The notes beneath the pieces were generated by a model. The model saw only the letters and a list, made by a program, of their open reading frames with translations. It did not search any database and had not been told where the DNA came from. DNA of 64,000 nucleotides from Consotaella aegiceratis (GTDB lineage: Bacteria > Pseudomonadota > Alphaproteobacteria > Rhizobiales > Rhizobiaceae). The stretch covers positions 1 through 64,000 of the forward strand of contig NZ_JAZHFT010000019.1 of assembly GCF_036541425.1 (NCBI RefSeq), written 5' to 3'. Positions 51,469 to 61,269 of the stretch are shown in pieces. Every line of letters starts with the position of its first letter. The first letter of the stretch is position 1. The position numbers and the translations under genes are program-made.

Positions 51469-52068
51469 ATGAATACGGCCGTCAGATCAGGTCTCATCGC
51501 GGCGATGTCGCTGGCGCTCGGCTCCTGCGCCGCGCTGGGACCATCCGAGGCGCCGCCGGATACGTTCGAGATATCCTCGCCCGAGCCGCCCCAGAACGCG
51601 ACCTCGCGAAGCCGCGCGCAGATCCTGATCGCCGAGCCGACGGCCCTGCGCACTCTCGATAGCGACAACATCCTCGTCAAGACGACGCCTTATACGGTCG
51701 AATATCTGGCCGGTGGACAGTGGAGCGATCGCCTGACGCGCATGGTCCAGCTGCGGATGCTGCAGGCCTTCGAAAACAGCGGACGGGTGGGCGCCGTCGG
51801 CGTGCCCGGGCAGGGCTTGGCGATCGACTATCAGATCGTAATGGAGCTTCGGCGTTTCGAGATCGCAGTCTGGCAGGGCAATCAGGCCGTCATCGAGATT
51901 TCGGTGAAGGCGCTGAACGACCGGGACGGCCAGGTGAGAGCGAGCCGGGTGTTCCAGACGAGCGAGCCTGTCCAGGGCGGCAGCAACGAGGAACGGATCG
52001 CGGCCATGGATCGCGCCTTCGACCGCATTTCCCACCAGATCGTCGACTGGGCGCTGGCCGCCTTCTGA
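51469..52068 (+). CDS. ABC-type transport auxiliary lipoprotein (PqiC-like)
   Basis: 199 residues. Lipobox LALGSC places the lipidated cysteine at residue 20, followed by an ABC_trans_aux domain: TSRSRAQILIAEPTALRTLD, YTVEYLAGGQWSDRLTRMVQ, ISVKALNDRDGQVRASRVFQ. ATG 51469 behind AAGGGGA. It would sit in the inner leaflet of the outer membrane and receive the MCE tube; final gene of the operon. Confidence 0.88.
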   Translation: MNTAVRSGLIAAMSLALGSCAALGPSEAPPDTFEISSPEPPQNATSRSRAQILIAEPTALRTLDSDNILVKTTPYTVEYLAGGQWSDRLTRMVQLRMLQAFENSGRVGAVGVPGQGLAIDYQIVMELRRFEIAVWQGNQAVIEISVKALNDRDGQVRASRVFQTSEPVQGGSNEERIAAMDRAFDRISHQIVDWALAAF

Positions 52069-52114
52069 TCCACCGGACCGGTCTTCGCTCGACTGGTCTG
52101 CCTCAACCCCTATC

Positions 52115-52158
52115 AAACACGAAACCCGCCGAAGCTGCTTCGGCGGGTTTCGTGTTTT
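52115..52158. terminator. Bidirectional intrinsic terminator
   Basis: 20-bp perfect stem AAACACGAAACCCGCCGAAG / CTTCGGCGGGTTTCGTGTTT with loop CTG and T residues on both strands. Ends the mla operon and the giant gene in opposite directions. Confidence 0.93.
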
Positions 52159-52213
52159 GATGCGCAGGCTCCAGTGGCAGAGCCTGCGCGCGCTTGGTTA
52201 TGTCCAGCCGGCC

Positions 52214-55200
52214 TCAGCCGAAGCGGCCGGAGGCATGGGCGAGCATCGTGTAGACCTTGCCGGTATCGGAGGCCAGATAACCCCGCGTCACGCTGTTGTC
52301 GGGATCGTTCCGCGCGATGTCGGCGAGCAGTTGCTCGAAGTCCGACAGGTAGCGGTCGACGGACGTGCGGAACTCCGGATCGCCCTGATACTTGCGACGG
52401 ATCTCGTCGAACGTCTGCTGTCCCTTGAGCGTATAGAGCCGGCGAGTGAACACGTTGCGCTCGCCGTTGCGATAGCGCTCCCAGAGGTCCATCGACGCGT
52501 CGTGATCGATCGCCCTCGCGATGTCCACCGACAGCGAATTCAGGGAATCCACCACGTGCTCGGGCGAACGGTCCTCACGGCTCGGCTGTGTCGGACCGTA
52601 GAGCGCGCCGACGCTCGGCCGCTCGGCGCGCGACGGCTGGACCGGACGTGGCGCAGACGGCTCGTCCTCGTCCCGCGATGCGCGGCGGAGCAGGTCGGAG
52701 ACCCAGCCGCCGCTGGACGACGGGCGCGGCCCCATCGGACCCGTCGGCCGGGCGAAGCGCCGCTCGGCCGGGGACGCGCCGGTCTCGGCGGTACCCGTGC
52801 CCGTGTCCCGGAGATTGCGGGCGAGGTTGCCGTCGCTCATGAACGAGCCGGCCAGCCGCGCTTCGTTCGAGGCGCTTTCCTCGTCGGCCGCCTTGGTTTC
52901 GGAAACGGCGCGCGCCGCCGTCTGATCGTCCGGACGCGCTGCCGGCCGAAGCGCCGAGCGAGCCTCGGCCCGGACCTCCTTCTCCGCCACGGGCAAAGCG
53001 GGTCCGTCGCGCCGTGCGCCGACGTCGAACGCGCGGCCTGACTGCGAAACGATCTCGCTCAGGTCGCGCAGCGCGCGGATCTGGTCGGCGACCGCCCGGC
53101 GCATGGCCGCAGAGCCTTCCTTGATCTCTTCCGGAAGTTCGAACACGCCTTGCTTGACGTCGCCGCGCGTGGCCTCCAGCTCCCGCCGGATCTCTGTCGC
53201 GGCACGACGAACCTCCTCGGTGGCGTCGTCGAAGCGCGACGTGGCGTCCTCGATCGCCGACTGCACCGCCTCGCGGATGTCGCTGGCCATGCCGTGCGAG
53301 CGCTGCGAAACGGCCTCCATCTGCTCTTCGAGGCCTTGAGTGGCGCTGGAGAAGCGGGTGGTCGCCTCGCCGATCGCGGTTTCCACCGCCGTCCGGATCG
53401 CCGCTGCGACGGTTTCGGAGCGCTCGGTGATCGCCTGCATCTGCTGTTCGGCTGCCTCGGTGGTGCCAGAGAAGCGGCTCGCCGCCTGTTCGGCCGCAGC
53501 CTGGACGGCGTTGCGGATCGATTCGGCGACTTCGTTCGCACGCCGCGTGACGGTCTCCATCTGGCTTTCGACCGTTTCGGTGGTCGTGCCGAACTGGCTC
53601 GTGGCGTCGTCGACCGCCGCCTGAACCGCCCGCCGGATGGCGTCGGCCAAGGTGTTGGTGCGCTGGGTGGCGAGTTCGATCTGGCCGTCGAGATCCTTGA
53701 CGGCTTCGTTGAACTGGCTGCCTGCGTCGTCGATGGCGGAGCGGATCGACGTACGGATGTCCTCGGCCGCAGTGCGCGAGCGCTCGGCCGTGGCCTGCAC
53801 CTGCTTGTCCGCTTCCTCCAGCGCCGCGCCGACGTCGGCCGACACTTGCGAGGAGAGAAGCCGCGAACGCTGCTCGGTCCGGTCGAACAGGCCGTTCATC
53901 ACCTCTTCGAACGAGCGCATCAGCCCGCCGATCTCCTCCGACCGGGCGACCAGACCCGCAGACAGCTCTTCCAGGCCGCTGCGGCGGTCTTCGAGCGTCG
54001 TCTGCAGCGACTGCTGCGCAGTATCGATCAGGCCCACGGCCTGCGTCAGCATCGCGCCCTGCTCGTCGAACCGGCCCGCGATGGACGAGACCTTGTCGAA
54101 GGCCGAGAGCGACAGACGATCAAGCTTTTCGATGTTGTCGTCGAGGCGAGTCGAGGAGAGGGTGATCGCCTCCGCCGCCTTTTCGGCGCTCGCGGTGAAG
54201 CGGCCGCTGGTCTCCTGCAACACGCCGTCGATGGCGCCGAGATTTCCGGACGTCTCTTCCACAAGGCCGCGCAGCGAGCTGCTGGTCTGGGCGAGGCGGC
54301 CGACGAGCGAACCAATGTCGCGCGCCAACTGTTCGCGCATTTCGGACACGGCGCCGACGGCGGTCGCGGTCTTTTCGTCGAGCGCCAGCATGAGTTCGGA
54401 GGACGAGTCCATGAGCTCGGTGCGAGCCCGGTCGGCCTCGGCGCGGATGGCGCCGGAGACTCCGGCAAGTTGGGAGGCCAGTTCGCCGCCTTGCACGACG
54501 ATCGCCTCACGGGCGCTTTCGGCATCGCGCAGAAGCACCGAAGAGGCATCGGTGACCTCGTCGCGCAGCCGGCCCGCCACCCCGAACATTTCGCTGCGCA
54601 CCGTATCGGCCGCGCTTTCAAGCTCGGTCCGGATCGTTGCCGTCGCGGTGTCGAGATCGCCGCGCATGGAGGCGGACGACGAGCCGAGCAAGTCGGCCAG
54701 GTGCGACGAGAGATCCGAGAGATCCTCGGAGAACCGCGCCGCGCGCTCTTCCAGAGAGGAGGCCGCCCGTTCTGTCTCCGAGCGGATCGAGAAGGATGCT
54801 CCGGAGAGCCGCTTGGCGAAGGCGTCGGTGTTTTCGCGCAGGGCGTCGCGGGCCAGTTCGGTGCGTTGACGCATGGCCTCCGCGGCAGCTTCCACCTGCT
54901 CGGCGATGATCTCGGCGTCGGCGACGAACCGCTCGCGGGTGTCGCTGCCGGCATCACGCAGCCGATCGACCGCCGTCGTCAACTCGCCCACGATACCTTC
55001 GACCTGCCGCGCCAGTTCGCGCCGGGTCTCCATGGCATCGCCGTGCAGCTGCTCGGCAAAGCCCGAGAGGCCGTGGACCATTTCCTCGGCAACCTGCTTG
55101 AGCTGGTCGCGCGCCGTGTCGGCTTCCGAGCGCATGGCGATCGAGGCGCCGCTGATCTGCGTGATGAAGGCCGTGCTTTCGCCGGCCAGGCTCTCACGCG

Positions 55201-58200
55201 CACCTTCGGCATCGACGCGCATTTGTTCGGAAATTCCGGCGATGCTGTCGGCAAGCGCCCGAGCCTCGTCGGAGAAGCGTTCGCGCGTGCCTTCCGACAA
55301 CGTCTGGATCATCTCGGCCGCGCGGGCGATGCTTTCGGCCAGACGCTCGCCTTCCGTGGTGAGTTCGCCGCGGGCCGTCTCCGACTTGAGCCGCAGATCC
55401 TCGGCGATCGTCGCCAGCCGCTCGGACAGGCGATCGGACTCCGCCGCGATGTTGGTGCGGGCCGCCTCGCCGGAGGCCTGGAAGATGTCGCCGATACCGT
55501 CGACGCTGGAGGCAAAGCGATGCGTTTCGTTCTCGAGATTCTGGCGAGCGACTTCGGCGCCGGCAACCATCGCCGCCGTCGCTTCCGTGATCGTCTCGCG
55601 CAGGGTTGCCGCCGTCGCGGCAGCCCGCTCGTTGAGCGTCCGCTCGATATTGCCGAGACCACGCTCCAGTGCGTTGCTGATCGCCGTGGTGCGGTCGGCC
55701 AGGGCCATGGAGAGCGTGCTCGTTCCACTATTCAGCACGTCACCAACGCCGTCGATGCTCGCCTCGATGGTCCGCCGGACGTCGTCGGCGCGATCGCCGA
55801 GCGTGGCCGCGACAGAGTGCGACACGTCCTCGATGATGCCGGCCAGGCTATCCCGCCGCTCGGTCAGCGCCTCGTTCAGCCGCCGATCTGCGCCGTCGAG
55901 ATTGTCGACGAGAGTGCGGATCTGCGCCTCGATATTGGCGGTGATCGCCGAGCCGCCCCGGCTGATTTCGCCGGCGAGGCGCTGGCTGCGTTCGTCGAGA
56001 CCGGAGAGCAGGCTGCCTTCGGAGCCGTCGACGATCTCATGGATCGCGCGCATGCGCTCGTCCAGGCCGTCCAGCAACAGCGCGCGCGCCTGCTCGACGA
56101 TCGAACGAAGCGCCAGAGCCTTGGTCTCCAGGGTCTCGTCGAGACGAACCGTGGTGTCGCGCATCGCCATGTCGAGGCGCTCGGTGCGCTGGTCGATCCC
56201 TCCGAGCAGCGCCGTGCTCGCGCCGTCCAGCGAAGCATGGATGTGCGACAGGCGCTCGTTGAACTCGTCGCTGAGAAGCTGCTGAGCCGCCTCGACCGAC
56301 GACAGCAGCGCGTTCGTCTGCTGTTCGAAGTAGGAGCGCATGGCGTCGAGCTTCTGGTGGAGATTGTCGCCGAGCAGGCCCTGGGCGGCTTCGACGGCCT
56401 CGGCCACCGCCTGCGACTGGCGCGACAGATCGCCGGTGACCTGCGACGTGCGTTCCGCCAGGTCGGCCACCAGATTGCGGCTGCGCTGGTCGAAGCCGGC
56501 GAGCAGGGCGCCCTTCGCCTGATCGAGCAGATGCTGGATCGCTGCGATCTGATCGGCCATCGAACTGGTGAGCGCGAGGCGCGACTGCTCGGTGGTGGCG
56601 TGGAGCTGGTCGGTCCGGCTTGCGAGACCGTCGATCAGCCGTCCCAGAGCCGACTCGACCGCGGTCAGCATGGTCGCCGCGTTGGTGTCGACGATCTGGC
56701 CGAAGCTCGCCGAGCGCTCGTCCAGCGCGCGGCCGAAGGCGTCGATCCGATTGTCGAGCGCTGCCGCCAGACCCTGACGGCTTTCCTCGGTGAGCGCACG
56801 AATGCGATGGACACGCTCGTCGATCAGCGTGCGCAGCTGTCCATGCTGCTCGTCGAGACCGCCCGCCAGCGCGGCGCGGGTTTCGTCGAGGACCGACTGG
56901 ACGGTCGTCAGACGGTCGGAGATCTCCGCGGCGAACGTGCCGGTGTGTCCGTCGAACGCGTCGAGAAGGTTGGCCATTCTGTCGTCGACCACGCCACCGA
57001 TCATGTCGGCGCGCTCGCCGAGCAGGTCCGACAAGGCCGCGATCCGCTGATCGAGGCCGTCCGCGATGCTGCCCTGTACCGTCTCGATATGGTTTTCGAA
57101 CGAGATGCCGCGCTCTTCCAGCAAGCCGGCGAGCGTCTGCGTCTTGTCTTCGATGCCGGCGACGAGCGACGTTTCGGCGCCCTGCAGGAGATCCTGCATA
57201 TAACGAATGCGATCTTCGAGGGCGGCCGCGATGGTTTGGCCGCGCTCGTCGAGGTCGCTGATCATGCTCTGATGCGTGAAGGCGATCGAGGCCTCCAGTT
57301 CCTGGGATCGGCTGCCGAGCGCGTCGGAAACGGCGCTCAGGCGGCCGTCGACCACCTGGGCGAATCCGTCCAGGCCTTCCGAGACCGCGCGCTCGATCTC
57401 CTCGCGGCGCGCCTGCATGAGCTCGTCGAAGCGACCGCCCGCATCGGACAGCGAATGATCGAGCGAGATGAGCTGGTTGCGAAGCGCGGCGACGCGCTGG
57501 TCGACGGTGGTGCCGATCGCCTCCGACTGGCCATCCATCAGGGTTTCGATGGTGCGCACGCCCTGATCGAGCGCGGTGCGCAGTTCCGCCGTCCTCTCAT
57601 CGAGGTTGACGGTGAACACCTTCGACCGGCTGTCGAGCAGAGAGCTCAGCGTGCCGATGCGCTGGTCCAGAGACCCGCGCAGTTCCGCGGCCTTGTCGTC
57701 GAAGCTGGCCGCGGCCCGTGTCAACGCCTCGTCGGCAGCACCGGACAGGCTTGCCTGGCTGGCGGTGAGCACTTCGCCGATCGCTCCGGTGCGATCCGTC
57801 AGGGTGCGCAGGAACTCCGAAGAGTGCAGCTCCAGGTTCTGCGTCATCCGGCTGGTCGTGTCGCCGATCGCTGCGGTCTGATTTTCGATCGCCCCCAGGA
57901 TCGCGGACCCCCGTTCGTTGAAGGTCACCTCGATCTTCTCGAGCCGCCGGTCGAGATCGCCCATTGTGTGGGTGTTGGTCTCCGAGAGCAACTGCGCGAC
58001 GCGTTCGGTCCGCTCGTTCAATCCTTGGGTCAGGTCCTCGAGGAAACGGCGGCTCTGTGCGTCGAACAACTCGGTGATGGTGCGGCCCTGGTCGGTGTAG
58101 GTGGCCGTGAGCTGCTCCGCACGTTCCTCAAGTACGCCGCCGAGGCGTGCGGAGGCTTCGTGGATGCGCTGGGCGACCTGCTCGGAAATCGTATCGACAT

Positions 58201-59242
58201 CCTCGGCCAGGCGCTGGTGCGACCCGATGATCGAGGACCGCAGCCGCTCGGCATGCGACAGCATCGATTCCCGCTCTTCCGCCAGATCTTCGACCAGCGT
58301 GCGAAGCTTCGCCTCATTATCGGCATAGGCGCGCTCCAGCGCGGTCACCTCGCCATGGACCAGACGATCGAGCTCGGCCGCACGATTGAGCGCGTGCTCG
58401 ACGCTTTGGTTGAGACCGGCAATCTCGCGACGGACCGCCTGGCCGACGCTCATCACCCGCTCGGTAGCCGCCGTTTCCGGCTCGGTCAGACGCAGGGCGA
58501 TCTCAGCCATCGCACGGCTGGTCAGCCGCAGTTCCTGAGAGCGGCGTACCATGATGGCAAAGGCGAAGATCAGCAGAACGGGCAGGAGGGCGACCGCCGC
58601 CACCGCAACGAGGTCGGCAATGTCCTCCGCCCCGGAAAGGGCGGTCGGAAGCTCAAAGAAGGCCGGGCCGAAAATGGCATCGGCGGCGAGCAGCGTCAGC
58701 CCCACCCAGACGGCGGAGACGGCGGCCGCAATCCACAGCGGCGCGCGCGACGGGTGGCGATTGAGCAGCGCCCGCGCCATGACGGCCGCACGGCGCTCCT
58801 CGTCATTGGCGGCGGCGGTCTGGTAGGGGCGTCCGGCGGCGGCCTGGGCCTGTTCGGCCGCCTCGGCTCGACGCTGCGCCTCCAGTTCGGAGCGGCCGCG
58901 CAGAATGCCGGCAGCCCTCTCGCCGGCGTCGGTCGAGGCGGGGATGGCGGGGGCGGTCGCTGCCGCTTCGTCGGCGGCGCGAACGCCGCTCGCGATCTCA
59001 TCTTCGACGAGGAGGGCGTCGGCCGCCTCTTCGAGCTTGCGATCGAAGTCGGCGAGTTCGAAGTCGATGTCTATTTCTCGCGGCGAAAGCGCCTCGGCCT
59101 CCACATGTCCGGCCGCCGATCCCTGGGTCCCAACGGGGGCGGTCTCGGGGTCGCTGTCGCCCAGGAAGTCGGCCTTCAGCGCCTCTTCGAGTTCGTTCAC
59201 CGCATCCTCGGAGAGCAGCTCTGATGTTTTCGGTGTCGCCAT
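52214..59242 (-). CDS. Giant coiled-coil membrane protein, growth-pole-ring (GPR/RgsE)-like
   Basis: 2342 residues. An acidic cytoplasmic N-terminus (1-165) is followed by two membrane helices (about 168-190 and 209-232) and more than 1800 residues of almost uninterrupted helix. This helix is rich in LxERxxxLxxxLDxR and DxAxxSF patterns and includes five exact 40-residue repeats (1826-2025, IR.AV..AI.DATSRF core). A conserved C-terminal globular piece (about 2190-2342: SLNSLSVDIARAIDHDASMD, LYTLKGQQTFDEIRRKYQGD) ends the protein. Size, two N-terminal helices, apolipoprotein-like helix and order match the Agrobacterium GPR and Sinorhizobium RgsE proteins needed for polar growth. The ATG at 59242 opens an uninterrupted frame. 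Confidence 0.8.
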   Translation of the reverse strand: MATPKTSELLSEDAVNELEEALKADFLGDSDPETAPVGTQGSAAGHVEAEALSPREIDIDFELADFDRKLEEAADALLVEDEIASGVRAADEAAATAPAIPASTDAGERAAGILRGRSELEAQRRAEAAEQAQAAAGRPYQTAAANDEERRAAVMARALLNRHPSRAPLWIAAAVSAVWVGLTLLAADAIFGPAFFELPTALSGAEDIADLVAVAAVALLPVLLIFAFAIMVRRSQELRLTSRAMAEIALRLTEPETAATERVMSVGQAVRREIAGLNQSVEHALNRAAELDRLVHGEVTALERAYADNEAKLRTLVEDLAEERESMLSHAERLRSSIIGSHQRLAEDVDTISEQVAQRIHEASARLGGVLEERAEQLTATYTDQGRTITELFDAQSRRFLEDLTQGLNERTERVAQLLSETNTHTMGDLDRRLEKIEVTFNERGSAILGAIENQTAAIGDTTSRMTQNLELHSSEFLRTLTDRTGAIGEVLTASQASLSGAADEALTRAAASFDDKAAELRGSLDQRIGTLSSLLDSRSKVFTVNLDERTAELRTALDQGVRTIETLMDGQSEAIGTTVDQRVAALRNQLISLDHSLSDAGGRFDELMQARREEIERAVSEGLDGFAQVVDGRLSAVSDALGSRSQELEASIAFTHQSMISDLDERGQTIAAALEDRIRYMQDLLQGAETSLVAGIEDKTQTLAGLLEERGISFENHIETVQGSIADGLDQRIAALSDLLGERADMIGGVVDDRMANLLDAFDGHTGTFAAEISDRLTTVQSVLDETRAALAGGLDEQHGQLRTLIDERVHRIRALTEESRQGLAAALDNRIDAFGRALDERSASFGQIVDTNAATMLTAVESALGRLIDGLASRTDQLHATTEQSRLALTSSMADQIAAIQHLLDQAKGALLAGFDQRSRNLVADLAERTSQVTGDLSRQSQAVAEAVEAAQGLLGDNLHQKLDAMRSYFEQQTNALLSSVEAAQQLLSDEFNERLSHIHASLDGASTALLGGIDQRTERLDMAMRDTTVRLDETLETKALALRSIVEQARALLLDGLDERMRAIHEIVDGSEGSLLSGLDERSQRLAGEISRGGSAITANIEAQIRTLVDNLDGADRRLNEALTERRDSLAGIIEDVSHSVAATLGDRADDVRRTIEASIDGVGDVLNSGTSTLSMALADRTTAISNALERGLGNIERTLNERAAATAATLRETITEATAAMVAGAEVARQNLENETHRFASSVDGIGDIFQASGEAARTNIAAESDRLSERLATIAEDLRLKSETARGELTTEGERLAESIARAAEMIQTLSEGTRERFSDEARALADSIAGISEQMRVDAEGARESLAGESTAFITQISGASIAMRSEADTARDQLKQVAEEMVHGLSGFAEQLHGDAMETRRELARQVEGIVGELTTAVDRLRDAGSDTRERFVADAEIIAEQVEAAAEAMRQRTELARDALRENTDAFAKRLSGASFSIRSETERAASSLEERAARFSEDLSDLSSHLADLLGSSSASMRGDLDTATATIRTELESAADTVRSEMFGVAGRLRDEVTDASSVLLRDAESAREAIVVQGGELASQLAGVSGAIRAEADRARTELMDSSSELMLALDEKTATAVGAVSEMREQLARDIGSLVGRLAQTSSSLRGLVEETSGNLGAIDGVLQETSGRFTASAEKAAEAITLSSTRLDDNIEKLDRLSLSAFDKVSSIAGRFDEQGAMLTQAVGLIDTAQQSLQTTLEDRRSGLEELSAGLVARSEEIGGLMRSFEEVMNGLFDRTEQRSRLLSSQVSADVGAALEEADKQVQATAERSRTAAEDIRTSIRSAIDDAGSQFNEAVKDLDGQIELATQRTNTLADAIRRAVQAAVDDATSQFGTTTETVESQMETVTRRANEVAESIRNAVQAAAEQAASRFSGTTEAAEQQMQAITERSETVAAAIRTAVETAIGEATTRFSSATQGLEEQMEAVSQRSHGMASDIREAVQSAIEDATSRFDDATEEVRRAATEIRRELEATRGDVKQGVFELPEEIKEGSAAMRRAVADQIRALRDLSEIVSQSGRAFDVGARRDGPALPVAEKEVRAEARSALRPAARPDDQTAARAVSETKAADEESASNEARLAGSFMSDGNLARNLRDTGTGTAETGASPAERRFARPTGPMGPRPSSSGGWVSDLLRRASRDEDEPSAPRPVQPSRAERPSVGALYGPTQPSREDRSPEHVVDSLNSLSVDIARAIDHDASMDLWERYRNGERNVFTRRLYTLKGQQTFDEIRRKYQGDPEFRTSVDRYLSDFEQLLADIARNDPDNSVTRGYLASDTGKVYTMLAHASGRFG
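53168..53767 (-). repeat. Five tandem 120-bp (40-residue) repeats in the giant gene
   Basis: Copies at 53648-53767, 53528-53647, 53408-53527, 53288-53407 and 53168-53287 each encode A..IR.AV..AI.DA.SRF...T...E.QME.V..R...., all exactly 40 residues without gaps. Such exact length conservation implies periodic structure. Confidence 0.8.
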
Positions 59243-59665
59243 AGCCGTGCCTCAAACCTCCGACCGAAACCCGCCCGCAAGGATCGGATCACAGTGCATC
59301 GTCGCAATGTCCGATCTGCCGACGGACAACGACTTTGCCACCGCTGGACGAACGTACAACCGACGTCAACCAGTGGCAGCTTTGGTCCACATAAGGTAGT
59401 GGTAGGCTGGATTGAAGGAAACCGTGATTCCGCACGACCCATACAAGTTTAAACATAAGGTTAATGATAATGAGCGGTTCCGGCTAAGGTTCGGGCCGTT
59501 CCGCGGCTCCGAGCGGCTCGCCAAAGGCCCTGATCGAGAGGGGCCGGACTCGGGCGCCGACGGTTGACTGGCCGCGTCCGTTATCCTTACCCAGCCTCGA
59601 TTCGCAGCGACAGCGCGATCCTCCGCCTTCCTTAATTCTTTATTCCTCGGTCGAGTACGAACAGC
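59243..59665. other. Divergent promoter region of the giant gene and fdx
   Basis: 423 bases with no gene seen. The middle is AT-rich with the palindrome GTTTAAAC (59446-59453) and two TTAA boxes spaced by eight bases (59448-59463), one more than the CtrA consensus. The strand toward fdx ends in CTTCCTTAATTCTTTATTCC before an unremarkable RBS. Confidence 0.5.
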
Positions 59666-59986
59666 ATGGCAACCATAACCTTTGTGACACAAGACGGCAG
59701 CCGCTTCGAGATCGACGCGCCCGACGGATCGACGGCCATGGAAAATGCCGTGCGCAACTCAGTCCCCGGCATCGACGCCGAATGCGGCGGCGCCTGCGCC
59801 TGCGCCACCTGCCACGTCTATGTCGAGGGGGAATGGGCCGACGTCCTGGGGGAGCCGGAGCCCATGGAAGAAGACATGCTGGATTTCGCCTACGACGTGC
59901 GGCCCAACTCCCGGCTGTCCTGCCAGATCAAGATCCGGGACGAACTGGACGGCCTGGTGCTTCACGTGCCCGAGCGACAGGGTTGA
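59666..59986 (+). CDS. [2Fe-2S] ferredoxin, adrenodoxin type
   Basis: 106 residues. Cluster ligands Cys40-x5-Cys46-x2-Cys49 and Cys86 (ECGGACACATCHVYVEG and LSCQIKI). EPEPMEEDMLD is the acidic redox-partner helix. Members serve iron-sulfur assembly or cytochrome P450 electron transfer. It is followed 140 bases later by a ferredoxin-NADP reductase, its likely partner. Confidence 0.92.
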   Translation: MATITFVTQDGSRFEIDAPDGSTAMENAVRNSVPGIDAECGGACACATCHVYVEGEWADVLGEPEPMEEDMLDFAYDVRPNSRLSCQIKIRDELDGLVLHVPERQG

Positions 59987-60126
59987 GGCGAGGAGACCGA
60001 TCCGTGGGGTGAGGGGACGGCGAGCAGCTGAACCATTCGCCTTCGTATCGCCGTCATCCCCATGATCTCGCTTGGAGCGCAAAACCGGCCGTGCAACGCG
60101 GGTCGGCAACCGGCAAGGAGCGTGTG

Positions 60127-61149
60127 ATGGAGCGAATCAAGACGGATGTCGTCATTGTCGGGGCCGGGCCGGTCGGGCTTTTCGCCGTTTTCGAGCTCGG
60201 TCTTTACGACCTGCGGTGCCATCTCATCGACATCCTCGACAAACCGGGCGGCCAGTGCGCCGAACTCTATCCGGAGAAGCCGATCTACGACATTCCCGCC
60301 TGGCCCGTCATCACGGGGCAGGCCCTGGTCGACAGGCTGCTGGAACAAGTCAAGCCGTTCGAACCGTCCTTCCATCTCGGGCGGATGGTCGTCGGGCTCG
60401 AGCGGCAGGCGGACGGTGGCCTTCTCGTGACCACGGACGAAGGCACCGTGTTCGACTGCAAGGTGCTGGTGATCGCCGCCGGCGGCGGCTCGTTTCAGCC
60501 GAAACGCCCGCCGGTGCCCGGCATCGAGGATTACGAGGGCACCAGCGTCTTTTATGCCGTCCGCCGGATGGACGATTTCCGCGACGAGGACGTGCTGGTC
60601 GTGGGCGGCGGCGACTCGGCGCTCGACTGGGTTTTGAACCTGCAGCCGATCGCGCGAAGCATGACGCTGGTTCACCGGCGCCCGCAGTTTCGCGGGGCGC
60701 CCGACAGCGTGTCCAAGGTGATGGCCATGATCGAAGACGGCTCGGTCGATCTGCGCATCGGCCAGGTGAGCAGCCTCGTCGGACGCGATGGCCGGATGGA
60801 AGGCGCTATGGTCCGCACGCCCGACGGCGATGTCGAGGTCAAAGCGACCCGCATGCTGCCATTCTTCGGCCTGACCATGAAACTGGGACCGATCGCCGAT
60901 TGGGGGCTGAACCTGAACGAAAACCTCATCGAGGTCGATACGGCGCGATTCCAGACCTCGGAGCCCGGCATTTTCGCCATCGGCGACATCAATACCTATC
61001 CCGGCAAGCTGAAGCTCATCCTGTCCGGCTTCCACGAGGCGGCCCTGATGGCTCCGGCGGCAAAGAAGGTCGTGCACCCGGAAGACAAGGTGATGTTCCA
61101 GTACACGACGTCGTCGACCAATCTGCAGAAGAAGCTTGGCGTGGCATAA
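60127..61149 (+). CDS. Thioredoxin-reductase-like ferredoxin-NADP reductase
   Basis: 340 residues. FAD site VIVGAGPVGLFAVFELGLYD, NADP site VLVVGGGDSALDWVLNLQPI, ends with FAIGDINTYPGKLKLILSGF. There is no CxxC dithiol, which separates it from thioredoxin reductase and marks the TrxR-like FNR family. A C-terminal extension VMFQYTTSSTNLQKKLGV is typical. ATG 60127 follows AAGGAG. Confidence 0.92.
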   Translation: MERIKTDVVIVGAGPVGLFAVFELGLYDLRCHLIDILDKPGGQCAELYPEKPIYDIPAWPVITGQALVDRLLEQVKPFEPSFHLGRMVVGLERQADGGLLVTTDEGTVFDCKVLVIAAGGGSFQPKRPPVPGIEDYEGTSVFYAVRRMDDFRDEDVLVVGGGDSALDWVLNLQPIARSMTLVHRRPQFRGAPDSVSKVMAMIEDGSVDLRIGQVSSLVGRDGRMEGAMVRTPDGDVEVKATRMLPFFGLTMKLGPIADWGLNLNENLIEVDTARFQTSEPGIFAIGDINTYPGKLKLILSGFHEAALMAPAAKKVVHPEDKVMFQYTTSSTNLQKKLGVA

Positions 61150-61269
61150 AGCCGACGAACGCATGGCGCTGGCGGCGTATGGACGCCATGCGTACGACGC
61201 TCCGGAGTTGCCAGGGCTGATGCTCGTCGATCCTTCACGACGCGGTTTTACGGCAGTCCCTGGGCGGCC

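Noticed and set aside
53150..59224. An open frame of more than 2000 codons on the + strand opposite the giant gene
   Set aside because: It is the antisense of a highly repetitive GC-rich coding sequence with strong codon bias, which keeps stops out of the complementary frame. Its translation is Arg/Gly/Ala-rich without family signatures, and the - strand product has coherent domains.
59446..59463. CtrA site upstream of the giant gene
   Set aside because: The two TTAA boxes are separated by eight rather than seven bases, so the consensus is not met, although a half-site cannot be excluded.
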